NCBI GenBank assembly: GCA_009739215.1
Contig: VSJF01000010.1
Span: forward strand, 868,001 to 932,000
Reading direction: 5' to 3'
DNA: 64,000 nt
From: Floccularia luteovirens
Lineage: Eukaryota > Basidiomycota > Agaricomycetes > Agaricales > Squamanitaceae
Shown: one piece after another, positions 25,801-38,797 of the stretch
Layout: each line of letters begins with the position of its first letter
Numbering within the stretch: the stretch's first letter is position 1
The notes under the pieces: generated by a model
What the model saw: the letters and a program-made list of their open reading frames with translations, nothing else
What the model was told of the DNA's origin: nothing
The model's database searches: none
Made by a program: the position numbers and the translations under genes

Positions 25801-27590
25801 TTCGCTCGTGGACGCCAGGATATGATGAAATGGCTGACCGTTCCGCAAATCCTGGTCGCTCAGCGACTAAAGAAGCAATCTCTCGACTCGAAAAGGAGGC
25901 ACAAGCACAATATTGGAAAGAAGAAGATACAGGCGTGGATTCAGTACCGAAGATGAAATGGTTATGCTCTCAAGTCATTAGCTACCTTGAACCCCTGGCA
26001 CCACAACTGTCATACCAATGGGGCTCGTTAGCATTGATCTGGGGAACTTCGTGCTCAATTCGCTCGCCAGCTTTCAGATCTTTGCAGATATTCAGAGCCC
26101 TCATGCCTCGTGTCAAACAGGCCGATTTTGCTCTTCTCTTGGGCCGCCTATCGAATACGATCTCGGACCCTGACGAAAACATCCGATTATTCACTTCTGA
26201 AATTATCCTGACAATTATTGCAATTGCAAGTGCTGATGAAATCGACAAGTCACTCCTCCCTCGGATCTTCTGGTGTGCACGTGCATGTTTGTCGACCACT
26301 GTCGAATCAGAATTTTCCCAAACGTTGTCTCTCTTGGACATATTATTGACCAAATTTGACCCGGACGATCCTGCCATCGCAGAATCGCTTCTCTCGCAGA
26401 GGCCTTGTGATTGGAACGGGACACCATATCTTCAGCCTGCACTATTGAAAGGCCTACGTTCATCAGCTACATCCTCCGCCACGGTCAAGATTCTGCAAAT
26501 ACTGTCACAACCAAAGGATGATCGGCTCATAGATATGTCAGAGGGTCGTGTCAGAGATCTGTACACCGTATCTCTTCCTTGGTTCCTGAATGCAATGGAG
26601 CAACAAGATAAATCATTGAGCGGTTTTGCAGAACAAATTGGTGCAATGGCGCTACGAGAAGGCAAACCCAGCATCAATAAGATCTTGAATTCTTTCTCCA
26701 AAGGGCATTTTAGGACAAAAGACGACTTCCTTCGCCAATCAGTAGCGAGCCTACGAGAACATTACGGGTCGCATAACTGGACGGAAATTGTCACCCTACT
26801 CCTCGGTCTGGTTCTCAATTCTGAGCGCTGGTTGAGAATCCAAGCAATGAAAATGCTGAAAGTCCTCTTTCAACATAAGGAAACGAGGAATCCAGTTGAA
26901 CTTCTTGGATCCGAACTTTTGATGCCTCTGCTTCGTCTTCTGGAAACCAATCTTGCACCTCAGGCCCTCGATGTATTAGAGGAACCAATGATAATGTCTG
27001 GTGGTCCAGCAGCTAAACATGTGCTCCGAATGAGTATGCACTTACCTACACTCGAAGGGATTCCCGATGCTGAGTCTGTGACTACGGTATTCGGAATCCC
27101 GGAAGAGTCTGGCTGGTGCGTCGCTCAAGAAGAGATAATGCGAGAGAACTGCCGTCGTAATATCATGGCCGTTTTCGATACTTGCTCGATGCCTACCCGA
27201 CCTTCCCGAATTGAATTTGAACCAGAGGTTGAGGCTCTGGCGTCAAGTAGCTCACCTTTGGAAGAAGACTTGGGTGGGATAGTGAAAGATCTCCATGATC
27301 TGACTAGTTTCTTCCAAGAGGAACCTCCACAAATCAAAACACCCCAAGCACTTTTGACCAGACGCTTAGAAGCTCGGGTTGCAGCTATCCTGGCCAAGTC
27401 CACATCTAGTGATGCACTTGCAGATGTTCCGCAAACACCTTTCCTCGATGTTTTCAAGGTCGACGGCAGTGGAGAACCTTCTGATGATTCAGACGATTAC
27501 TCTGATAGTGATTCGGATGCCGATGCATTTATCTTTGACTCTCATGCTATTAATTCTCACAGTTCTCCAAACCGTTCTCGATATCATTAA
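19880..27590 (+). CDS. Cell morphogenesis protein of the Furry/Tao3/Mor2 family
   Basis: A very large HEAT/ARM-type scaffold that supports NDR kinase signalling in polarised growth, known as Tao3/Pag1 in budding yeast and Mor2 in fission yeast. The N-terminal 200 residues are disordered and include a Gly/Phe-rich run (GFGGGFGGAFGGGFGG). The conserved N-terminal domain starts at SDYALHAVFIRFATSAEAKI and includes FVPPHMHLTLYRLCEEW near 24250. The central and C-terminal domains are in two long exons with ATSILSQIANWLPNLPKE, LQSLEFWIPNINLM and FISCAANIVACLC. An acidic Ser/Asp tail ends the protein. The total is roughly 2,300 residues, normal for the family. An apparent frame change near 20.5 kb is resolved by a 55-nt intron (20495-20549, GTGAAG donor, CACAG acceptor). 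Another intron near 23.95 kb joins the two long frames. It converges with MLH1. Confidence 0.9.
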
Positions 27591-27995
27591 GATCTGTCAT
27601 CTATTATCCATATCCTCCCATATCTCCTATAGACGATACATGTATCACCCAACACATATTTGTATGCATTGTAGAATCAATCACTAGCCCATAGCCCATA
27701 TCATTATAACAGGAAATGCATGTAATGGAAATCATAATGATGCCCCATTGACAATGAAATGATCGAGACGGAATTTAGGGAGATGGCACAATTAATCATG
27801 ACCACAGCTTTGTCCTAAATATCGTGTGATAAATGATGGACTCATATAAGTACAGAAAGCAATGCCTTCATTAGTAACTGTCGTTAGTATGGATTATGCG
27901 TCCTCATTGCTACCGCTCTTGCCAATTATAGAATTTTGGAATTTCAGTTGTATGGACAGACCAAGAAGTATTTTACATTAGCAATAAGCATTGTA
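27591..27995. other. Convergent 3' flanks, no gene seen
   Basis: About 405 bp between the ends of the Mor2-type gene and MLH1. The stretch is AT-rich and offers several possible polyadenylation sites. No conserved element was recognised. Confidence 0.5.
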
Positions 27996-30860
27996 TCAAC
28001 ATCGTTCAAAAACCTTATAGAGGTCTGGCAGATTAGCTATTTGAACTACATCTCTATCTAAAAGTGATTTTGGAGGCAGCAAATATTGACGCATTGCAGG
28101 GAATAAAACATGTTGAATCTGCCATCGTTCAGCCTTTTCTAGATCTGAACGACCATCGTCATCGGCCGCAGATAACCCAGATCCTGGGGCGTAAAAATAT
28201 GCAAGCTCTCGTAGAAAAGTATCAAAACATTCCAGCTCTGATGTCCAGTCAACCTAGCAACATAATGTAAGGTCAAGTCAGAAGAATGTATAAATGGATG
28301 GGATACCTGAGGCCCCAGACGCATCAAGAAGTTAGGCAAACTATCGAGGTTTGGAATGTACTCTTTTAGAAGTAAAGGAAGACTCTGCACATAACCATCC
28401 TCAGAAATGTCGAGAGAAAAGTACTCCGATAACATTTCTCTTTTACTTGTGAGAAGACTCACAATTCGCTGGAAAGCAGTCAAAAATTACCGATTGTAGA
28501 TTCGACTTTTCTACATAACTCACATCTGTAATTTCATTCTTACTAAGACTGCTGGTGGTGGTAGAGTCCTCCGCATATACTGCAATCTCAACCATAGCAT
28601 GTAATTGTGGGGGTGGTTCCAGCTTCATACGACTAAAGTTACCGAACTGACGTAGGCCTAATTGATAGAACAGCTCCTCCCTATAGCCCAAATTAGTTGA
28701 GAAGTCAATTACCAGCTATAGGTCATGACGTACGCCAATGAAAAATGGTTAATCATATATAATTTGGTCGAGAATTGAATCAGGGAAAGAGACCGGTATA
28801 GGTCGACAATGCCGACAAATGTGTGCTTCTCCAGGATCTCAGACAGTTCTTCAATATGGTGAGATTGTTGACATTAAGGATAAATGAACTACGTACGTCT
28901 ATGTTTCCCTTTAATGAGGGCCTGTCGTAGTTTATTTATGGACGTGAGGTAACACTCTGACTCTCGGATCTTAGAATTTGTAGACTCTGCTGTTGTAGAG
29001 GGAGAATCGTTCGCAATTTGACTTGGATTTTGGACGGGGAACATGGAGTCCAGCGTACGATCTTTGAGTGAAGTTCTGACTTTGAGGTGAGAATATACTT
29101 TCTTTTTCTCTGCGGCTACGTACGAAAAATTAGTAGGAGTACGATTGGTTAGGAAGAGGTTAATTACGATTGTTCGAGATAGATGGCTCATCATTTTCTT
29201 GTTCGTCGTCATTTTCAGCTTCGCGAACTTTCGAGCCACTTTGTTTGGAAGATTGCCCGCCAGTGATAGTCATACTGTCAGTTAGAAGTGTCTAAATAGC
29301 AAGAGTAAGAATACAAATAGAAACATAATTGAAGTTTGCTACCTGATACTCAAATGATCGCGAATTACTCTTTGCAGCGAGAGCTTGTTGTAAATTGTCT
29401 GTTATCTTCTCAATAATGGCTTCTTCGTTCATAAAGTGGACTTCTCGTTTGGTTGGGTGGACATTGACGTCTACTGAGCGAGGATCAATCTGTAAGCTGG
29501 TAATCAACGTTAGTTTTGCATATGTGCAGTAGTGCTATTAAAACCTTAGGTACACGAAAGGTGAAGCTCCTTTCGGCAATAAATTTTGATACACAGACTC
29601 TATTGAGCGCTTCATGCGAAAAGACTCAACCGAACGATCTGGGAAATGCACCACTTTAATATTGAATCACAAAATTGCGCAAATCGGTTCTTACGGTTGA
29701 TAAACAGTAGGAAAGTCATCTTTTTCGCTTGATAGTTGCAATTTGTGAAGTGGGCTTCAGCTACCCATGACTCCGGATCATCCTCACTCATAGGATCGTC
29801 TGCATCACCAGAAGGTTTTACGGCAGATGAAACCTTGAGATGGAGTAGCTCTTTTGCAACTGTGTGTCCATATAAGAGACGAATCGCGTGCGGAGTTTCG
29901 GATGCAGAGGGTGTAGATAATTCCGGAGTAGAGAAACCTGCCTGAAAATGGGCGAATTGTTATGCACATATATTTTGTTGAATAAATATGTATACCTTTT
30001 TGCATACAAATGCAACTTTAGGATTGTGTATTGCATATCTGGTTATAACGCCAAGTATGCGTGAGTATTCTTCAGACGTATTTTTAAGAGCAGAAAGCCT
30101 TGTTGGTGTATTATAGAACAAATTCTCTATCTATAGTCGGAAGTTTTAATCCTCTATAAATGAATAGTATCATATACAGTGAAAGACACACCGTTATAGT
30201 TGTACCGTCATTCCCTGCACAAGGTTTGGGGTCGGGAGATTGTCCAGGTTTCGGACCTACCAGGGCACTATCGGAATAAGCTGCTCTGAGGGGAATATCA
30301 GCCAGGTAAAGGAAGGATTTCATGTTCGCCAAACACCACGCACTTCCAAGCACACTTGTCTGATTTAGTTTTTGTAACAACCGACAAATGTGCCACATGA
30401 GAGATTGAAGCTAGCGCTTCACCACGAAAGCCATATGTCGTGATATGCGATAGGTCCGCAAATGTTGTCAACTTTGATGTAGTGAACCGTTCGGCTAGAA
30501 TGGGGAGGTCGCTTTTCTGAAGTTACGAGAGGTTCTTGTTTATAAAGAATGATGGTATGTGATTGATTCGTGACATACGCGTATTCCACAACCATTATCC
30601 TGAATTTGCAAAAGTTTCATGCCACCATCTTTGACGGTTACGGTTATAGAGCTTGCACCAGCATCTAGACTATTTTCAAGGAGTTCTTTCAATGCAGATG
30701 CTGGTCTATGAATAATCTATTTTAGGAGGCAGTTGTTATGAGGCAAACGGCCACATGAACGGAACCTATAACATACCTCTCCAGCTGCAATCCTATTAAT
30801 GAGGGAGTCCTGCAGACGCTTTATAGGACGCGGTTCCTGGGATTGTGAAGTTTCAGCCAT
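27996..30860 (-). CDS. MLH1: DNA mismatch repair protein MLH1
   Basis: MLH1 is the common subunit of MutL heterodimers that act after MSH2 complexes bind a mismatch. The GHKL ATPase motifs appear in order from the ATG at 30860: [45 protein letters not shown] and [34 protein letters not shown] follows near 29440. A variable Ser/acid linker spans about 28.9-29.25 kb. The C-terminal dimerisation domain has [19 protein letters not shown], and the protein ends exactly in YKVFERC before the stop at 27996-27998. That FERC end is conserved from yeast to human and completes the Pms1-type endonuclease site. About 700 residues in ten or more exons. It is divergent from the CBS-domain gene, with only 178 bp between starts. 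Confidence 0.95.
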
Positions 30861-31038
30861 GCGTCAAGTGTGTGTCATTGTGAACCAAAGTATGTCCGCT
30901 GAGCATCTTAAATAATGTAACGTGACTTACGTAAGTATGCCGCTCTAACACGAAATCATGATCACAGATTCTGAGTCTTGAAGTGTTCCCAACCTGCAAA
31001 CTAGCTACTATACTGATATTTATCAACATACGACTCCA

Positions 31039-31723
31039 ATGGCAACATCTGTAACAGCCATGCCCAACACATATCAATCCACATCACCTCCAGATAAATA
31101 TCGCGGTGCGGTTGTAGAGGTTCGTATCCAATTTAAGACACATTTATGAACATTCTGACTATGATTCAATCTTCAGGATCTACAACTACCTCCGGCGTTT
31201 TCTCTGCCATCAAATGAAGTCATATCTCGCGCAATTGACATGGCTTATGAGCGAGATTTCTCACATCTTCCGTGAGTCTGTACAATCTTCATCAATCAAT
31301 ATGGAAACTCAAAATAGTAGAGTCCTAGACCGGAATAGAAGGCCTATTGGTTACATTGACGTCGCAAAGCTAAAACAGAAGTGGGAGGCTGGAGATGCGA
31401 ATCCGGTATGCTTCTGATGTCGAACTGACACCTATGCGAACAAACGTTTCCTTTTCCACCCATTAGAGTGATAAAGTTATCCAGTATATGACCAAATTTA
31501 AAAGATCTACTTCATACACCGTCGTAACACCGTTGTTTCCTCTCTCTGAACTAGAGGAATTCTTGGAACACAACATCTTTGCTCTTGGTATGACGACTCC
31601 ATTCTTTTCTTGGCTGCACAACTAATGAAAAATTCACCAGTCACAGACAATGATCGCAAATTTGTTTTGGCAGTCGCAACGAAGCAAGATCTGGAAAGTT
31701 TTGTTTCTCGTCGTGGTTCATGA
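31039..31723 (+). CDS. Small CBS-domain protein
   Basis: About 155 residues in four or more exons. After a short Ser/Thr-rich leader the protein reads AIDMAYERDFSHLPVLD, then RRPIGYIDVAKLKQKWEAGD, then DKVIQYMTKFKR and LEEFLEHNIFALVTDNDR, ending LAVATKQDLESFVSRRGS. The pattern of hydrophobic strand, HLPV and GYIDV or VLAVATKQDL is that of paired CBS motifs, which bind adenosyl ligands. No enzyme domain is attached. Similar stand-alone proteins are widespread in fungi, and their role is poorly defined. The ATG at 31039 opens the frame directly downstream of the MLH1 promoter, so the two genes may be co-regulated. Confidence 0.75.
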
Positions 31724-32499
31724 TCTGTCATTTTGGCAACTGTCTTGTTCGATGTCCTCATTTAACGAGTTGCGCTTATCCGATAATGTTGCATGTAGCC
31801 TCACAATTTAACAAAAGTAATATTATATGCAGTAGGTCTTCGATGTTGATATGAGTCTGAACCTGAACTTTCTCATTATTAAGAACTCGGGCCATCTTTC
31901 TGATAGAATTGGCCCTCTGAAGTATGTTCAGGATGTAGTTCGAATAAAGAAGATCAGATCGGTCGTGACTTCTACGCTTGGGACGGAGGTTGTATTGTTC
32001 CTACGGTACCCACCACCTTTGGAAGCAAAACAAAAATAGCTAATGTCTATATTTCTTCAACATCAACCACCCATGTCAGATTAGCAACCAGTCACTGAAG
32101 ATTCTGGTAACTTCGCGACTCCTCACAAAGATCACTTTTAGTACATAATCGTATAGCTAAGCACTTCAACCTTCAGTGAGGACATCATTTCATCTAGATA
32201 GGCCTCAACTATGATATCACATGACATACGATCTGATACGAAATCGAATTCTGTAGTAGATATATGCCTTCTATTCTAGTGACGAATGGATTGTTTCTTT
32301 GCTCAATTCCTGTCTTTGGTTCCATCGCAACACAGATCATCTGTTGTATTAATCGATCTATCATGGTCACATGACGTTATCTAGGATGTGCGTCATGCCA
32401 TTGCAACTTAGACTCACAAATATGCGTTGCATGTTCACCGTCTTCATCATCATCACGTAGCACGACTTGATTGATTGTCACTGACATTCACCCGGAACA
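31724..32499. other. Intergenic region upstream of listerin
   Basis: About 775 bp holding the 3' flank of the CBS gene and the promoter of LTN1. A 62-codon frame at 31851-32039 has no recognisable similarity and no splice support. No repeat or RNA gene was seen. Confidence 0.5.
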
Positions 32500-35400
32500 A
32501 TGCCCAAGGCCCAGAAATCCTCAGCGACCTCCGCAACACGGAAGAAACATGCGAAAAAGTCGAATCTGCCACCAAATGTCGAACTTTCAAAGGAAAAGAA
32601 GCCGAAAAATAAAGAAAAAGGGAAAAGGAAAGAGCCAAGACAGAAAATGTACATCCCACCCGTCAAACCCGCCCCCATTCAGCCTGATCCTCTCGAAACG
32701 ACTGGCCTTGGCCACAGCTTACCAGCCGATTTACTTGTTGTTCTGCGTAGCTTCAACAAGAAAGCACAACTTACGAAAATACGCGCTCTTGAGGAATTAC
32801 AGACTAACTGGGTGGAGAGGTGCCGAAAAGAGAATGATGAGGAATTGGTCCCTACTTTGGTGGAAATGCTCCCGGTGTGGGTACGTGGACGATGAAAATA
32901 TTGTATACTATGATATAACCGTTCTTCCCTCAGCTACACCACATTCCTGCGCTATTCCTACACCCATCCCGTCGCATTCGTTCTTTAGCTGCATCACTCC
33001 ACACATCCCTGCTGCAAATCTCTTCCATTCGCGAACAAATCATCTTTTTAATGCGAGAATCTTCTTCATCCTCACAGCTGGAAAGTATTCTCGGAACTTG
33101 GTGTATGTCTGCACATGATGCTGATCGGTCTGTATCCACCACGGCGCTACGGGCTTGGAACATTGCGCTTTCCTTTTCTAAGGACTCGAGCGCGACCAAC
33201 CATCTCATTATTGATGATCAAATACTGTCTGCACTCGCGTCATTTATTCAACGGGCTGTCCTCGATCCTGCCGGCGTGTACCTTTATATTAACCCTGTTC
33301 CTCCTACGGTACCAGACCCTCCAGCAAGAAAAGTCCAGGGTCGATCAGCTCCCCCACTAATGCAACAGAAAGATGAAAGCGACCAGAATTTGAGGTCAAA
33401 ATCTGAGGAGGCAGAGGAGAGCGAAGAGGATAGAAGAGCAAGACTTCGTATCTCTGCTATCGGGGCTGTGCGGTACGTGTTAGGTATGTAATCTCAATTA
33501 TTCTGATCTGTTCAGCGAATATCGATCGTGTACCAGGCAGTCCTGCAGGGTGGAGTGAAGGTCTCTCAACGTTCTTTTTGAACCGTCTGCTGTGGAGTTC
33601 GCTTTATCATGGCGAGATATGTCCCTGGATTAATAGGGAGAGCTTTGGGTTTGGTCAGCCAAATGTACGCAAAGCGGCATGGAGTCTGGTACAGGGACTT
33701 TCAAACTTTGACAAAGGTTTGACCTTCTGCATTGCTTGTCCCTCGTGTCTTTGATTGTGTTTTCCAGACAAAATCAAACCTCTTGTGCCTATCCTTAGCT
33801 CCGCGATTCTACGTTCAGCATGGGTTGAAAATGATACGACTGTGCATCAGGTCATGTGGCAACCCCTCTTAAAGTTTCTCAAAGATTGGCCTGAGGCTTG
33901 GGAAACGGAGCGTTTGCAAGTACAACCATCAGATGAGGAATCTGATTCAGAAGTTGAAGACGACACAGACGAGCCACTAGAACCCTTAGCTACACCCACA
34001 ATATCTGCCGCTCAAAACTCTTCTGTCCCATATCAAGAATTTCTTCAGTTTCTCCGATCAGGCTGCTCTGGCTCTCCACTACAGGGATATCCCACTATCG
34101 TCATCATCCTATCCACTATTCCCTCCCCGGTAGGTTAAACTATATTCTTGGTGATAACGCTTAATATCTGCCCAAGATCCTCGCATCAGCACAAATTACT
34201 TATCCACTCGATGACTTCTTTAATGCATTTTGGACTGCTACTGAATCTCGCGCGCTTTTGTCCCTTCAGCGCGCCGCAACATCCGCTGCTTTTCTTTCAT
34301 CTCTTCTTGAATGTTTGATTTTCCTGGTGCGAAGAATACTAGGCAATAGATCAGTTTCTCAAAATGAAAGCCTATTGGGCCCGGATAATAATGTGGACTT
34401 GGTTGTGAAGACACTAGTAACAGGCCAGATTACTAGGACCTGGGTAGAGCTTTCAGAGAAGAAGCTGAAAGTAGAGGAACAAATCGCAGCCCGCCAATTA
34501 GCACAGACACTACAATCGTTATGTGATATTAATGAAGGCAAGATATGTCGTTGTTACTTATTTTGTTCCTACACATTGACGTATATGCAGAATTATTCAG
34601 TGTTGCATGGGATAAACTTTATCTTCTACTAAAGTCGACAAAGGCGACAAATGCGGAGATGGTCTCTATCTTCACCAAAGTGTTTTATGATCAGTTTAAA
34701 GATGACAGCCCACCTAAAGCGGCCACGATTTCTGTTCTCACGGAGCTACTTAATCTTTCTGTCGAAGAATGTGGACAGTCGATGAGGCTAAAACAAAACG
34801 AAGGCGTGGACATATCTATAGATAGCTTTGAATTTTTGGTATCAGCGATTGGCCAATTTCAAGAGGATATTTTCAGTCTTGAGGATTTCGCTCATGTGAG
34901 TGACACCACCCACTCAACTAAACCATCGTCATTATTAAACGATGTGTGTTATTAGCGCATTGATAGCCTGGTCTCCCAAGATGCATATCTACTCGCCAAT
35001 GTTTCCCCACCTTTACTTCTATCGTACCTGCTGCACCGCAAGGCTGAAACAAAGTGTTTGAACGTATGGCACTCACTTCTTTCTGGGCTATCACGAAACC
35101 TTAGCAACATACAACGCACTATGACTCCAGTATTAGATGCGGCACGGCAGGGCCTCCTTCCAAATCATTTAACACCTAACTCTGACGAGTTAGACACTCT
35201 TATTGGTAACCTACTAGCGAAAAGTTTAGCAAGTTCGGGAATGGCAACTGACCTTTCACTTGTGCGCCAAATTCTGGTTAATCCCGGTATTTATTACTCT
35301 CGTCCACATCATAGTTTGATACTAATAATTTGACTGAAAAGGTCCCTTCCTATCTTCGCATGGCTTTGATGCTCTCCTCCAAAGCATTCTCTCAGCATTC

Positions 35401-38400
35401 AATGTGCAGTTTGATCTTTTTATTGAAGGTGAAGAAGTTGAGCTTACGACATTTAATGCTCCTCTCGATCTTGTCTTTGCTATCTTTCAAAGTCTTTCGA
35501 GCGGTCAACCAGCATTAGGAATTTTGAACCCTTTGCTCCCAAATATCTTTTTGTTTGGGTATCTACTGCCAGAATGCGACGCTGCTGCAGGCTGTACAAC
35601 TTTCGGTACAGCACAGGAGATCTGGAAACTTTGGTTGAATATTGCCTCTGACCACCACAAAAGTGGTGTACTACAAGCGATCAAAGCTCAATTGAGAGCT
35701 TATACCTCTGATACGGACGTTAGGATCTTGTGAGTACCGATTCGTATATCGAATCTCGGGTATCACTGACGAAATGGTATCAGCCCAGAAAACATCCTTA
35801 ACATGCTTTCAAAAAACCCACCTGCACTTCAAGTCAACCTTATTAGTGAAATCTTCCCTTCTATCGACGACTTGAACGAAATGCTCAGAGAATTAGCTAC
35901 CGATGCCATTGATCCCAGTATCGGTGTGATGGAACCACTAATACCTCCCGTATCTAGTGATGCCGAAGAAGTCAATCTCGCTCCTCCAAATTCCACAGAT
36001 AACCGTGGCTTTGCGCCGTATGCCCGAGTGACTAGCGCATTACTTCAAGTGTTCGGTGATGATAGACAGTCGCTGAAACGTAACTTGTGGGCACTTCGCC
36101 ACCTCATTGCATTGTCAATATATGCGCAAGACTTCCTGAGTATCCCTTCGAAACCAAGTCCCATCTTTGCTGCGGTGACCCTCCAGTCGAGCTTAAGTGA
36201 TATCGTGTCACAGGTCAAACGGCTCACTGCATATACGTTGACGACGACCTCGAATGATCATTGGCACGTCGCTGCTATGGAAAAAGTGGTAAAGGGCGAT
36301 AAAGGGGATGACTTGGAGCCTCTCTCTCGATTCCTAGTAGAGGTTATTAGATCTTCGCAGGCCGAAGACACTTCCAGGGATTCTCGCATCTTGAGGGTAG
36401 TTTTGGAGCATGTATTGGATGATTTGGACAAGACCCGCGCAGAAGCATGGATTACACACGCAAGGAAATTAGAACAGAGTGGTATGTTTTACACTCCACA
36501 TACGATTCCAATCCTAATTATTCATGCATCTAGCCCCACAAACATTCATGACAATTATCGCGTCAGTCACCAGATCCGGCGCAGAACCTCCCCTTCTCGA
36601 TAGATACAGGAATGAGCTCGCTGCGGCTTTCCTCGGGATTCCTGCACGTAAAGCTAATACGGAAGGACTTCTCACATTGCGCAAGCTTTTTGCTTGCACA
36701 CCAGATTCAGAATCTGACGTTGCGTTCCTTCCACAACCGCGTGCTGTTAATCTGGTGAAATCGTGTCAGAGTTGGGTAGCATCTGATGAAGACATAGACC
36801 AGGCAGTCGAGAGTATGATGACAGGGATTTTTTTGCATTTGGCGCCCATCCTTCAGAACGTCCGCGGTGCCCATTGGGAGTTTATCTTCGACTTGTTGGA
36901 GAGTAACCTTGAGGTAATGTTTCTATTTCTTGTTCTAGTCGTGAGTCGGTTGGTTCATGCAGAGTACATTAGAATTCATCTATCAACGATGAGCGAACCT
37001 ATGTCACTCTTTACAGAAGCTTGCAGCTCGTTGGTGCTATCATTGATTTATCGTCTACTAACAAGACACTCCGTGCGGATTGGGAAGCTCGTCAGCAGAA
37101 TATTTTGACAATGGTCAGGGATATTGTAGCAGTCCGTTTAGGTGCGTTTTTATTACTATGTTGATTCTCCTATATTCATTTGGTATCATTGCGGAATTCA
37201 GATTCACTCGAAACCTCGACTCCTAGATCTATATGCCGCGAGAAAGTCTTGGCCATAGCTCAGGATCTTCCTCCTTCTTTGATTGACCACACTTCTTTCC
37301 CGAAGGTCTTTGGCAGTTTTTTATCGTCGATAAAAACTATTCATAACCTGCACGACAGATGTGTCATCTCATCACAGATTCTTCGTATGAGGTCCAGAAA
37401 ATGGCGTACAAGCTTCTTCAATCCGCAGCAAAGAAGCGTACAGAACATTTAGTCATCGAGGCAGGTGTAGACGTCGAGGATACGGTGAAGGCAACACTTC
37501 CAGATGAGCTTCTTGACATGCTACAACAGAATATCCACCCTATTCATCTCGATGAGGTTGAGGAGGACGAAAAACAGGTTCGCATACTGTGCTCAATCTT
37601 CTCCTATATTCCTTACTGACCGAATTACAGAACATCTTCGGCTACATCATAGGATGGATGCTGTTATTCGATCTCTTTTCGGATGCAGTAAGTTGTTTAT
37701 TGATACTTTTCTAGTAACTTCTAACGCTTTGTTCAGTCTTCAAAAGTCAAATCGAACTATATAGAGCAATTACGTGACACGAATATCATTGGAACGCATT
37801 TTATGCCCACTATTTTGACAATTCTGAGGTTAGACGAGGGGCCTGGCAAGGCCTTCAAACTAGATATCTGGGGCATCGATAGATTTTTCCTTGAGTGTGA
37901 GTTCATTTGTTTGCTAACAGAGTTCGAAGCATTTAACCATTATCAATAGTCTATGATCCCACTCCACCACATAGTACCCTAGTTCTTACTGCTCATCTCT
38001 ACTACCGTGCATTACTGAACGTACCAGCACTGATTCAATCCTGGGTGAACGCATGTAAAGACCGCCAACTCACCACATCCATCACCACCTACACCGCACA
38101 ATATTTCTCTCCACTCCTTATCCGTTCGGAGCTCGCACAGGTCGCTAACACTGAAGGACTGGCAGATGCTGCTGCTGGCTTCTCGGTCCGGGTGTCGAAT
38201 ACATTGAGTGAAGTCGTCGCTTCATATGCGGTGGATGATCACCAGCTTGAAGTCCGCGTACGTGTCCCTTCGGATTGGCCCTTGCACAAGATCGAAGTGC
38301 GTGATTTGAGAAGAGTGGGAGTTGATGAAGCGCGTTGGCGTGCTTGGCTTATGGCAGTTCAACAGAAGATTTGGGTTAATGTAGGCACCTTCTTTCTTGT

Positions 38401-38797
38401 GACCGACCTTGCTGTTGATTCATAAGTAAGAATGGCCAAATTGCGGAAGGCTTGAGCTTGTTCAAAAAGAATGTGACATTGCATTTTGAAGGACAAGTGG
38501 AATGCGCTATTTGTTATTCGTAAGCTTTCCGTTCTTCCTCGCCAAAACCAATACATTCTTAGTCTTTCACATAATTAAACAGTATTATCAATATTACAGA
38601 TGGAAGTCTTCCGCGTAAACCGTGCAAAACGTGCAAAAACCCATTCCATGCAGGTTGTTTGTATAAGGTACGCCCCGCATTTGGCTCCTAATGCTCTTTG
38701 TATGTAAACTAAACACTTACTATTGTTCTGTTGATTATAGTGGTTCAGCACAAGTCATTCATCGAGCTGTCCCTTGTGCAGGGCCGATATCATATAG
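32500..38797 (+). CDS. LTN1: E3 ubiquitin ligase listerin of ribosome quality control
   Basis: Listerin binds the 60S subunit of stalled ribosomes and ubiquitinates the trapped nascent chain. The N-terminus is basic, with [15 protein letters not shown], as in known listerins. [20 protein letters not shown] then opens the long HEAT-like repeat rod. Many exons of about 100-800 bp run through the gene, including an acidic [13 protein letters not shown] stretch near 33940. The RWD-like region near 38.2 kb has [15 protein letters not shown] and [16 protein letters not shown]. The C-terminus is a RING-CH finger: VECAICYS, then [17 protein letters not shown] and [10 protein letters not shown] just before the stop at 38797. 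All eight zinc ligands are present. The length of roughly 1,700 residues fits the family. The first methionine is well supported by the conserved basic leader. Confidence 0.92.

Noticed and set aside
31851..32039. 62-codon plus-strand frame
   Set aside because: Too short, with no similarity and no splice signals; treated as chance.
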